64,000 nt of DNA from Blastopirellula sediminis. GTDB lineage: Bacteria > Planctomycetota > Planctomycetia > Pirellulales > Pirellulaceae. Of the stretch, positions 52,101-59,641 are shown in pieces. The notes under the pieces were generated by a model. The model was given only the letters and a program-made list of their open reading frames with translations. It did not search any database and was not told where the DNA came from. Each line of letters begins with the position of its first letter. Position 1 is the first letter of the stretch. The position numbers were made by a program, and so were the translations under genes. The stretch spans positions 620,001-684,000 of the forward strand of contig NZ_JAJKFT010000010.1 in NCBI RefSeq assembly GCF_020966755.1. Reading direction: 5' to 3'.

Positions 52101-54251
52101 TTAGTCCATGCCGGGCATCCACAGTTTCGACTTCTGCGCTTCGCCGGCCGGAGCCGCCGCGCCCGTCGGATTGTCCGGAGTCCAAAGTCCTCCGCCAGCG
52201 GCAGGCTGAGCCGCAGCCGGAGCGGGAGCTCCGCCCGGAGGCATGTTGGTCGGACGACCATCCGGACCGATGATGCCGAACTGATATAGCAGCTGCATCA
52301 GCGGACGAGCCACTTCCGCTTCCTGCATGTGATTGCGGGTTAGGTCGTTCAGCAACGCTTGCGACTCTTGCGGTTCGCGGCGTTCCAGTCGGAGTCCCAG
52401 TTCGGCCAGCTTCCACATGCCGGGGGATTGGCCGTCAGCGACCGCAGCGGCTTGCGCCTTTTTCAGGTACTCGATCGCTTTGTCCGAGTCGCCGCTGTTG
52501 CGGGCCAGCTGACCATACAGCTCACCCTTGTCGATCTGAGCCGCGAGCGACTCACGGCCCAGCAGCGCTTCGGCGAAAATCCGAATCGCGGCTCGTTCGG
52601 CGGAGATGACCGAGCGGCCGTACGCTTTGACCAATCCGGTATCGTCCAGCGTCGCCGGATCGATGCGATAGAGCCGGACGCTCGGCAGCGAGTCGACATC
52701 GACCTGCGTTGCGTCGAGCTTCTCGAGGGTCGGCAGTTGTAGCTTTTGACGAAGCTCGTTGAAGTCGAACTTCCACTGCTGCGCCTGACCGGCGTTTTCC
52801 AGCACCAATACGGCGGCGGCCAGCTTCACGCGAAGCGCGGCGTCGCCGATCGCATCCAGCGCCGTTTTGCCGTCGAGCGCCGGCTGCGGCTGTGCGGTCC
52901 ACGAATCCAATAGCGCCTGACGACGACGTTCATGGGTGAGGGCCTGCTTCTGCGCGGCGGTCACCGAGTCCGGCAAGCGCCAGCTCCAGGTCAGCGACGA
53001 TTCCGCCTTCGGGATTTCGCCCAACTTCTTCTCTTCGCCGGCGGCGCCGATCGTATCGCCGCAGACTTCGCGCAGCGTCGCGACGGTTTCGTCGAACTTG
53101 TCGTTCTTCATTGTCGACAGTTCCAGTCGCGCGTCGCGGTCGGTCTCTTTGCCGAAGACGAGCATTTCGCCCAGCACGTTCGGCGCGGCGTCGACCGTCA
53201 ATCCTTCGGCGGACGTCGGCACGGCGCGATCGAGCAGCCAATAGGCGACTTTCGGCGGCGGGTTATCGCCGTCGGCCAACTGCGACACGTCGATCGGCAG
53301 CACGCTGGCGCGATCATCGACGCGGAGTTTTTCGAGCACCCCTTCCAGATCTTGCACGGCGAACGGCACGTTGACCATATCGAACTGCGGACCAGGTTCG
53401 TCCGACAGCAACTGGGCGAGCGACTCCGCTTCGACCGCCGATTCAAAATCGCTTCGCTCGGCCGCGGCGGCGTAGGAGTGGAGATAACCGATCGCCGCTT
53501 CGTTGTAACCGAGCGTCGCCGACAGGACCGCCAGGTTTTCGAGCAGCGCCACGTTGCGCGGCGCTGCTGACTTCAGCTGTTCAAACAGGCTGATCGCTTT
53601 CCGCCAGCGACCGCCGCCCGCTTCGACCAGCGCCGCTTCAAACTCATCCTTCTTCGGGAAGTCGCTCGGGCATTCGGCCAGCGTCGGGTCGGTTTTTAGC
53701 AGCGACGGCAGTTCGCGCGACGAGTTGATCCGCATCAACAACTGCATCGCCATATCGTCGTCTTCCGGCGCGATGCTGCTTTGCAACATCAGGTGAGCCC
53801 GCGCAGCTGGGATCTTGCTGTCCATCAGCAAGGCCTGGCCGACGGCGCCGAGCGCCTCGTAGACGGTAAAGTGCAACTGCTGCGGCGACAGCTCCAGCGC
53901 GGTCTGCAACTCTTCGACCGCTTCGTTCGGCTGACCGCCGGCGGCGAGGAACGACGCGTTGAGCGCGTGCGCGGCGGGGTTTTGCGGATGCTTGGCCAGA
54001 AACTCGCCGATCGCGGCCGCAATCTTCTCTTCGGTTCCGACCTGCATTTGCAGCACGGCCCGATAGAACAGGGGAACCGAGTGATCCGGGTAACGGTCCA
54101 GCAACTTCTGCACGACGTCGAGCGCAGCGACGCGCTGGTCACCGGCGACCATTCGCTCGATCTTCTCCAGATCGGGAATCATCTCCGGGCAGTAAAACTT
54201 GATTTTCTTATCCGTTCCGCAAGGGGAGTTCGAATAGGGATCAATCGACAT
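52101..54251 (-). CDS. TPR-containing cytoplasmic protein with N-terminal SEC-C-like motif
   Basis: 716 residues, no signal peptide. The first 25 residues (SNSPCGTDKKIKFYCPE) resemble a degenerate SEC-C zinc motif, whose full form is C-x-C-x8-C-C/H. Helical repeats of TPR type follow (VAALDVVQKLLDRYPDHSVPLFYRAVL, AIGEFLAKHPQNPAAHALNASFLA, AVEELQTALELSPQQL). Between about 300 and 560 there is a domain of unknown type, and a second TPR-like block with a Pro/Ala-rich tail ending KLWMPGMD closes the protein. I do not recognise the family beyond this. It may interact with ribosomes or other proteins; ribD follows after 21 bases. Confidence 0.8.
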   Translation of the reverse strand: MSIDPYSNSPCGTDKKIKFYCPEMIPDLEKIERMVAGDQRVAALDVVQKLLDRYPDHSVPLFYRAVLQMQVGTEEKIAAAIGEFLAKHPQNPAAHALNASFLAAGGQPNEAVEELQTALELSPQQLHFTVYEALGAVGQALLMDSKIPAARAHLMLQSSIAPEDDDMAMQLLMRINSSRELPSLLKTDPTLAECPSDFPKKDEFEAALVEAGGGRWRKAISLFEQLKSAAPRNVALLENLAVLSATLGYNEAAIGYLHSYAAAAERSDFESAVEAESLAQLLSDEPGPQFDMVNVPFAVQDLEGVLEKLRVDDRASVLPIDVSQLADGDNPPPKVAYWLLDRAVPTSAEGLTVDAAPNVLGEMLVFGKETDRDARLELSTMKNDKFDETVATLREVCGDTIGAAGEEKKLGEIPKAESSLTWSWRLPDSVTAAQKQALTHERRRQALLDSWTAQPQPALDGKTALDAIGDAALRVKLAAAVLVLENAGQAQQWKFDFNELRQKLQLPTLEKLDATQVDVDSLPSVRLYRIDPATLDDTGLVKAYGRSVISAERAAIRIFAEALLGRESLAAQIDKGELYGQLARNSGDSDKAIEYLKKAQAAAVADGQSPGMWKLAELGLRLERREPQESQALLNDLTRNHMQEAEVARPLMQLLYQFGIIGPDGRPTNMPPGGAPAPAAAQPAAGGGLWTPDNPTGAAAPAGEAQKSKLWMPGMD

Positions 54252-54364
54252 GACGACTCCGCGTGTGGATCTGACCTCGTTCCGCCGACGCCAAAAGCGA
54301 CGTGCTAAACCCGAAATGCTAACACACCTTACGCTCGCTGACGAGCAGCGAACCGCCTTCCGGG

Positions 54365-54904
54365 TTAGCCGCCCCCCTCTTTCAGCTTCGCGGCGAATTT
54401 CCGCCGAAACTTGTCGACCTTGGGGGCGATGACCGCCGCGCAGTACGACTGATTTGGATGGGCGGAGAAATAGTTTCGGTGGTAGTCTTCGGCTGGAAAA
54501 TAATTGATCAGAGGGGAAATCTCGGTAATGATCGGATCGGCGAACGCCCCCGACGAATCCAATTGCTTCACAAACGACTCGGCCGCCTCTTGTTGCGCGG
54601 CGTCGTGATAGAAAATCACCGAGCGGTATTGCGTGCCGACATCGGCCCCTTGCCGGTTCAGCGTCGTCGGATCATGCGTCTGAAAAAATATTTCTAATAA
54701 CGACGCAAAATCTACTACCTCGGGGTTGTACTCAATGCGGATCACTTCGGCGTGCCCCGTCGTACCGCGGCAAACGGCTTCGTAAGTCGGATTGTCGGTC
54801 GTTCCGCCGGAATAGCCCGGCTCGACATGCGTCACCCCGTTCAACCTAGCGAAGATCGCCTCGGTGCACCAAAAACAGCCGCCGCCAAACGTCGCTTCCG
54901 CCAT
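54365..54904 (-). CDS. msrA: Peptide methionine sulfoxide reductase MsrA
   Basis: 179 residues. MsrA reduces the S-form of methionine sulfoxide in proteins. The catalytic motif GGGCFWCTEAIF places the nucleophile at Cys10; EPGYSGGTTDNPTYEAVCRGTTGHAEVIRIEYNPE, FFQTHDPTTLNRQGADVGTQYRS and NYFSAHPNQSYCAAVIAPK complete the family pattern. The short length and lack of signal peptide point to a cytoplasmic enzyme. The C-terminal region has one further cysteine (in SYCAAV), so resolution may use Cys13 or that residue. It lies 113 bases before the TPR gene on the same strand and is divergent from the prepilin gene. Confidence 0.97.
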   Translation of the reverse strand: MAEATFGGGCFWCTEAIFARLNGVTHVEPGYSGGTTDNPTYEAVCRGTTGHAEVIRIEYNPEVVDFASLLEIFFQTHDPTTLNRQGADVGTQYRSVIFYHDAAQQEAAESFVKQLDSSGAFADPIITEISPLINYFPAEDYHRNYFSAHPNQSYCAAVIAPKVDKFRRKFAAKLKEGGG

Positions 54905-55090
54905 ATAGATCTGCTCGCACGAGATGAGGATAGATGGACCCTAGTCGCTCCCTATTTATATCGCGTCTGGCTCAGAAAGAAGTCGGCCGTCAGGGGATGC
55001 CTGACAGGAGCATTGTCCAAATCGCGCAAATTGCCGCAAAACACACCGCCTTTATGCAATATGAAATCCATTGCATTTTTATTTTATTTA

Positions 55091-55120
55091 TTGACACCAA
55101 TAACTACCAAGGCTTAGAAT
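55091..55120 (+). promoter_or_regulatory. Sigma-70 type promoter of the DUF1559 gene
   Basis: TTGACA at 55091-55096, an 18-base spacer and TAGAAT at 55115-55120, preceded by an AT-rich tract (TTTTTATTTTATTTA) that could act as an UP element. The predicted start is about 75 bases before the ATG at 55202. Confidence 0.75.
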
Positions 55121-55201
55121 CGAGGGACTTTTCTGGCTAACGCGCAATTATCTGTCGTAATACGTTATCTCATAACGCTTTCTCTTCCTTTGACGAGGCC
55201 C

Positions 55202-56158
55202 ATGAAAACATCTAGACATTCTGGTTTTACGCTCGTAGAGCTGCTGGTGGTGATCGCCATCATCGGTGTGCTCATCGCGCTGTTGCTCCCCGCCGTTCAG
55301 CAAGCTCGCGAAGCGGCACGTCGCATGACCTGCTCCAACCACATCAAACAACTTGGGTTGGCGCTCCATAATTACCACGACACCAATCGGGTTTTCCCCC
55401 CCGGCACTTTCGCCGCGCAACTGAACTCCTCGCTGGGGAGCAACCCTGGCTCGATGTCGTGGATGCCGACGATCCTGCCGTTCATCGAACAGGGACCGTT
55501 GTCGGATCAACTCACTCCGTACATGAAGACGCGTAACTCGGCCTCGTTCCCGACCGCGCTCATGAACACGGTGATCGAAACTCTCGAGTGCCCTTCCGAT
55601 CCGAACCGGGGTCAAACCGGCGAAGTGCATAACCCGAGCAACACCGATCCGCCGCCGGACTATGACGACGGCTTCCACGGCAACTACTTGCTGTGTCATG
55701 GCGCTGAAGAAGTCACCGTTGCGAACAGCAAAAACACCAGCGGGATGTTCTATTACCTGTCGAAGACGACCTTCGCCAGCGCGACTGACGGCACTTCGAA
55801 TACGGTCTTCGCCGCCGAGATCCTGTTGGTTCCCTCCAACGTCGCCGGTAAACGTGATTGGCGCGGACGCTATTATCGTTCGGATCACTTGAGCAGCATC
55901 GTCAGCACGCTGCTGCCGCCGAACACGACCGCCTCCGACAAATGCCGCACGTGCGAAGGCTCTCCGGCTAGTCCGCTCTGGGCGCCCTGCACGGCCAGCA
56001 CCGATCCTCAGGTCATTTACGCTCGCAGCCAGCATCCGGGCGGCGCAATGACGATGTTCGGCGACGCCAGCGTGCAATTCATTCCAGAGACGATCGACAC
56101 CGTCACCTGGAATCGACTCGGCACCCGCGCGGGCGGCGAAGTCACCGGCGATTACTAA
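55202..56158 (+). CDS. DUF1559 prepilin-like protein with type IV pilin N-terminus
   Basis: 318 residues from the ATG at 55202. The prepilin signal is textbook: HSGFTLVELLVVIAIIGVLI, where cleavage falls between Gly and Phe and the hydrophobic helix follows. It is followed by the DUF1559 hallmark LPAVQQAREAARRMTCSNHIKQLGLALHNYHDTNRVFPPG. The C-terminal half has SQHPGGAMTMFGDASVQFIPETID, also typical. Planctomycetes carry dozens of such proteins; they are thought to be surface or pseudopilus components. The small lipoprotein gene 60 bases downstream is the usual partner. Confidence 0.96.
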   Translation: MKTSRHSGFTLVELLVVIAIIGVLIALLLPAVQQAREAARRMTCSNHIKQLGLALHNYHDTNRVFPPGTFAAQLNSSLGSNPGSMSWMPTILPFIEQGPLSDQLTPYMKTRNSASFPTALMNTVIETLECPSDPNRGQTGEVHNPSNTDPPPDYDDGFHGNYLLCHGAEEVTVANSKNTSGMFYYLSKTTFASATDGTSNTVFAAEILLVPSNVAGKRDWRGRYYRSDHLSSIVSTLLPPNTTASDKCRTCEGSPASPLWAPCTASTDPQVIYARSQHPGGAMTMFGDASVQFIPETIDTVTWNRLGTRAGGEVTGDY

Positions 56159-56218
56159 TGCTCGTAGAACCGAACTCGAAGAAATTCCAAGCGACTTTTA
56201 TTTAGCGAGCGTTTCGTC

Positions 56219-56605
56219 ATGAAAGCAACCTATTCGCCAGGCTGGGGCGTCGTCGTCGGCCTGTTTGCGATCTGCCTGCTCGGCTGCGGCGAAGCGCCGC
56301 CGAATATGGCCTCCGGCGTCGTCACGATGAATGGGACGCCGATCGAAAAGGGTGAAATCATGTTCCACCCGACCGATAGCAAAGGTACGGTCGCCGCCGG
56401 ACCGATCGTCAATGGGGAGTTCTCGATCGAGTGCGCCCCCGGAGAAAAGAAGGTCACGATCACGGCGACCAAAGAGCAGGGGCTCGCTCCCGACGGCTTG
56501 CCCAACCACGTGTCGTACATCCCGAAGAAGTACAACACCGAAACGACCCTCACCGCCAAGGTGGAAGAGGGGGGCGAAAACAAGTTCACGTTCGACTTGA
56601 AATAA
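56219..56605 (+). CDS. Small lipoprotein with transthyretin-like fold, partner of DUF1559
   Basis: 128 residues. A lipoprotein signal ends LLGCGE (lipid cysteine at residue 23). The rest is a small beta-sandwich: MASGVVTMNGTPIEKGEIMFHP, TVAAGPIVNGEFSIECAPGEKKVTITATKE, and ETTLTAKVEEGGENKFTFDLK, which is the carboxypeptidase-regulatory/transthyretin-like form that follows many DUF1559 genes in planctomycetes. The role is unknown; an envelope accessory protein is likely. A strong terminator follows at 56638-56669, and the two genes form one transcription unit. Confidence 0.9.
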   Translation: MKATYSPGWGVVVGLFAICLLGCGEAPPNMASGVVTMNGTPIEKGEIMFHPTDSKGTVAAGPIVNGEFSIECAPGEKKVTITATKEQGLAPDGLPNHVSYIPKKYNTETTLTAKVEEGGENKFTFDLK

Positions 56606-56637
56606 GCGGGCGCGACCAGCAGATATCTCTCTCCAGG

Positions 56638-56669
56638 GCGGAGCTCGGTTTGCCGAGCTCCGCTTTTTT
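56638..56669 (+). terminator. Intrinsic terminator of the DUF1559 unit
   Basis: Perfect 11-base arms GCGGAGCTCGG/CCGAGCTCCGC around TTTG, followed by six T. Confidence 0.93.
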
Positions 56670-56677
56670 CTGCGCCG

Positions 56678-57331
56678 TTAGTCGCGAACCAGCTCGCAGA
56701 CGCCCCAAGTGCTGGGATCTTCGTCAAACGGGAACTGCGTACCGACGCTGAAGTTCTGCCAGCCCAGCTCGCGATCCATCACCGCGTAGTAGAACCCGAT
56801 CCGATCGTATTCGCTGGGGTCGTATCCGGTCAGCGCCGTCGCCGGAACGCAGCACTCAAGGAAGTAGCCGTCCGCTTTCATTAGGCTGCGGATCCGCAGT
56901 TCGCCGGGACGGATCGGCTTGGCGTTTTCGCGGGCTCGATTGATCAACAACTGATCGGCGGCCGGTTCGCGCAGCGAATGCCCGCCGCCGGTCGGCAAGA
57001 AGACGTACCGATGACAGAACTTGGTCGCCCGGTGGACGTTGTTGGTCGCCCGGGTGTCGATCCAGATCTGCAGACCGTCGCTTTCGACGGCGCGACTTTC
57101 GCGACACCAGGCGGCTTGCCGCTTGCCGGTGACGTCGACCGAAAATGCGATTCCCCGCTCGTTCCACGCCGCTCGAATGTCGGCGTACTGGCGTCGTCCC
57201 TCGAGATGCCCAAACGACTGCAGCCGATATTCTTCGCCGAACGCCAACGACTTATCGCTCCAGATTTTCTCGCGATAGCGAAGCGGCACCGAAAAGCGAA
57301 ACAGGAAAGGGGGAGATAAAACGGTCGACAT
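56678..57331 (-). CDS. CBM9-like (DOMON-fold) domain protein
   Basis: 217 residues from the ATG at 57331, with the frame open upstream but no better start. There is no signal peptide. The sequence resembles carbohydrate-binding family 9/DOMON-like domains: ADIRAAWNERGIAFSVDVTGK, then SDGLQIWIDTRATNNVHRATKFCHRYVFLP, ELRIRSLMKADGYFLECCVPATAL, and DRIGFYYAVMDRELGWQNFSVG at the end. It is a single domain with no catalytic part, so it is probably a binding protein. The neighbours give no hint, and the lack of an export signal is unusual for a carbohydrate-binding domain. Confidence 0.82.
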   Translation of the reverse strand: MSTVLSPPFLFRFSVPLRYREKIWSDKSLAFGEEYRLQSFGHLEGRRQYADIRAAWNERGIAFSVDVTGKRQAAWCRESRAVESDGLQIWIDTRATNNVHRATKFCHRYVFLPTGGGHSLREPAADQLLINRARENAKPIRPGELRIRSLMKADGYFLECCVPATALTGYDPSEYDRIGFYYAVMDRELGWQNFSVGTQFPFDEDPSTWGVCELVRD

Positions 57332-57723
57332 GCGTTTTGGTCGTGGAACAGGAAATTCGGAAACCTTCGTTCTACCGGCCGATGGCCTGCGCGAGAACAC
57401 CCCCAAAGGCGGAGTTATCCGTCTTCTTGCTGAGCATGGGGGCGACGAAACTCGCCTGCACGCTTGTCCGACGACTGTGATCGTTTTGACAGATTCCCTC
57501 GTTTCGCCCTGGGATACTGAAGGTTATGGGGGTTTGGCGCTTCGCGTCCCCCAAGGCCCAGCGAATCTCGCGGGGGGCGGCGGAAAACTTGTAACCGCAT
57601 TTCCCCCGGGTAGAATCAGAAGGATTGCGAGCCGATATGGCTCGTACCTGCCTATCCCAAGTCACCCCTTTTCGCCAGCGTCGACAGTTGCGGCGTGCGG
57701 CCATTCCTTTGGAGGATATTGCG
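57332..57723. other. Divergent intergenic region, 392 bases
   Basis: This lies between the CBM9-like gene and the glutathione peroxidase gene. No gene, hairpin or repeat stands out; the open frames over it are continuations of the genes' antisense frames. Confidence 0.5.
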
Positions 57724-58278
57724 ATGATGCGAGTCTTGTTCAGCGGCGGAGTCTTTGCCGCGGTCTTCGCCCTGGCTTCGATTGCCTCGGCGTCCGACAC
57801 GTTGCTCGAAGGCGAAGTCCAATCGCTCAGCGGCGACAAAGTCGATCTCTCGAAATACAAAGGCAAAGTCGTGTTGGTCGTCAACGTCGCCAGCAAGTGC
57901 GGTAAGACCCCGCAGTACAAACCGCTGCAAGCGCTGTACGAAAAGTATCACGACCAAGGTTTGGAAGTGGTCGGCTTTCCTTGCAATCAGTTCGGCGGAC
58001 AAGAGCCGGGCAGCCCGCTGCAGATTCGTGAGTTCTGCACCGAAAAGTACAACGTCACCTTCGACATGATGGACAAGATCGACGTCAACGGTCCGGAGAC
58101 CGCCGAGATCTACAAAAAGCTGAAGAGCTTCCCCCGCGATCCGGGCGACGTGAAATGGAACTTTGAAAAGTTCCTGATCAACCGCGACGGCGAAGTGGTC
58201 GCTCGCTTCCGCACCAAGGTCGAACCCGATTCGGCCGACGTCGTGAAGTCGATCGAAACGGAACTGAAGAAAGACTAA
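57724..58278 (+). CDS. Periplasmic glutathione peroxidase (thiol type)
   Basis: 184 residues from the ATG at 57724, eight bases after GGAGG; the frame is open to 57625 but the added part is not signal-like. A signal peptide (VFAAVFALASIASASD) indicates export. The GPx core is complete: NVASKCGKTPQY with a cysteine at the catalytic position, FPCNQFGGQEPG with Gln, and VKWNFEKFLINRDGEV with the Trp-Asn pair. With cysteine instead of selenocysteine it probably reduces peroxides with thioredoxin-type donors. A terminator follows at 58311. It may protect the cell envelope from peroxides. Confidence 0.95.
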   Translation: MMRVLFSGGVFAAVFALASIASASDTLLEGEVQSLSGDKVDLSKYKGKVVLVVNVASKCGKTPQYKPLQALYEKYHDQGLEVVGFPCNQFGGQEPGSPLQIREFCTEKYNVTFDMMDKIDVNGPETAEIYKKLKSFPRDPGDVKWNFEKFLINRDGEVVARFRTKVEPDSADVVKSIETELKKD

Positions 58279-58310
58279 CCGTTGCGCGAAATGCGTAAGA
58301 GTCATCTTGT

Positions 58311-58343
58311 TCGCCGTGCGCCCGTCGCACGGCGACTTTTTTT
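58311..58343 (+). terminator. Intrinsic terminator of the glutathione peroxidase gene
   Basis: Perfect 10-base arms TCGCCGTGCG/CGCACGGCGA around CCCGT, followed by a CTTTTTTT tail. Confidence 0.93.
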
Positions 58344-58361
58344 ATGGGCGCCAACAACAAG

Positions 58362-58400
58362 AAAAAAGAAACCGCGTCGTCAGCAGGTTCGACGCGGTTT
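58362..58400 (-). terminator. Intrinsic terminator downstream of the response regulator gene
   Basis: Perfect 11-base arms AAACCGCGTCG/CGACGCGGTTT; on the minus strand the stem is followed by CTTTTTTC. Confidence 0.85.
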
Positions 58401-58493
58401 CGCTCGAATGAGGGGCAGCACATCCGAGTTGTTAGTGATTTAGAGTATGAAACGACGATCCGCAACTGTCGGCGCAGCAATTGCCCCGTTTTG

Positions 58494-58519
58494 ACCCGAA
58501 AAAACCGGGTTATTTTTTT
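58494..58519 (+). terminator. Second plus-strand hairpin with T7 tail
   Basis: ACCCG and CGGGT arms around an A-rich loop, then TATTTTTTT. No upstream ORF needs it, since the glutathione peroxidase gene already has a terminator 150 bases earlier. Confidence 0.55.
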
Positions 58520-58599
58520 CCGTTGTCCACCTGCGAGCGTTTAAACGCTTGTTACGGTTTCCGACGTGCGCGTTTTACGCGACTGCCTACGCAATTACT

Positions 58600-59301
58600 T
58601 TAGGCGCCGTACTGGTGAATCAGTTCAGGATGAGACAATCCTTCGTTGACGGCGAAGATCAACAATTCGTTGAGCGACCGCAGCGCCAACTTCTCCTTCA
58701 AGTCGCCGACCTCCTTGTTCACGGTCCGTTCGCTCAAGTCGAGCGTTAGCGCGATTTCCAATTGCGTCTTACCAGCGGCTAACTCGCGGAGGACCGAGAT
58801 CTCACGATGCGTCAGCGTGGCGATCCGCGACATCGGCTGCCCCGCTTGAAGCTCGATCAAGCGTTGAGCCAGCTCGGGCGAGAAGTAAGTATTGCCGGCG
58901 GCGACATGGCGAATCGCCAGGGCGACGTTGCGAATCGATTCGGAGTGCTTGGAAACGACGCCGGCCGCTCCGCTGGCGATGCAACGATCCAAGTACTGGT
59001 CGCGCGGAAACGCCGTGTAAAAGAGAACCTGGCAAGTCCCATTCAGCGTCTGTTGGATTTCGCGGCAAGCGAGGAACGGATCGGCCCCCGGCATGTGGAT
59101 GTCCATCAAGACGACGTCGGGCCGCTGTTCGCGCACCAAGAGGACGCCGGCCTGGGCATGATTGGTCTGACCGACAATTTCGATATCTTCGTCCAATTCC
59201 AACACGCGCCCTACACAGCGCATAATCGCTTCATCGTCATCTACGATTACGACCCGGGGCCCGCGCAGTTGCGTACGCTGTTTCGCCAGATCCGCATTCA
59301 T
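58600..59301 (-). CDS. NarL/LuxR-type response regulator
   Basis: 233 residues. The receiver domain (about 15-130) has the acidic pair VIVDDDEA, phosphoacceptor Asp67 in VVLMDIHMPG, the Thr/Ala switch (FYTAFP) and the conserved lysine in VVSKHSES. The output domain (about 160-225) is a GerE/LuxR helix-turn-helix: LTHREISVLRELAAGKTQLEIALTLDLSERTVNKEVGDLKEKL. It binds DNA when phosphorylated. No histidine kinase is adjacent, so it is an orphan here. The divergent tandem GGDEF gene shares its upstream region and could be a target. Confidence 0.95.
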   Translation of the reverse strand: MNADLAKQRTQLRGPRVVIVDDDEAIMRCVGRVLELDEDIEIVGQTNHAQAGVLLVREQRPDVVLMDIHMPGADPFLACREIQQTLNGTCQVLFYTAFPRDQYLDRCIASGAAGVVSKHSESIRNVALAIRHVAAGNTYFSPELAQRLIELQAGQPMSRIATLTHREISVLRELAAGKTQLEIALTLDLSERTVNKEVGDLKEKLALRSLNELLIFAVNEGLSHPELIHQYGA

Positions 59302-59641
59302 ATCCCGCCCCTAGACTCTTTCCGAAGACAACTGCCCCAACTCGCTCGTCGCGAAAACGACCAAGCGACGCTTCTAAGCAACAGTAGGACGGATTCGCAA
59401 CGGCGAATTCGCTTTGCGGCGAAACGCATTCGCCCCGTAGCGGCTGTTACGGTTTGATCGTAATGAAGAAAACGATTACGCCGCTCTGATGCGGGAAAGT
59501 CCATGCATTTGGCGGACAATACAGTTTTCCCCGTAGCTGCAAATTGACTGTACGTCGCCGTGAACTAAGTAAATAGAGTCAACTTCGCGTCCACGTGAGA
59601 CGCGCTGGACGCACTCTCCAGAACTGCACTCGGAAGATCGC
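59302..59641. other. Divergent intergenic region, 340 bases
   Basis: The promoters of the response regulator and the GGDEF gene must lie here. I do not see a convincing promoter pair or repeat. Confidence 0.5.

Larger units (their letters stand above)
58279..58599. other. Intergenic stretch holding three hairpins
   Basis: The 321 bases contain the glutathione peroxidase terminator (58311-58343), a minus-strand terminator for the response regulator (58362-58400) and a third hairpin with a T7 tail on the plus strand (58494-58519). No gene is seen. Confidence 0.6.

Noticed and set aside
57724-58278. Possible selenocysteine in the glutathione peroxidase
   Set aside because: The catalytic codon is TGC (Cys), not TGA, and no frame interruption exists.
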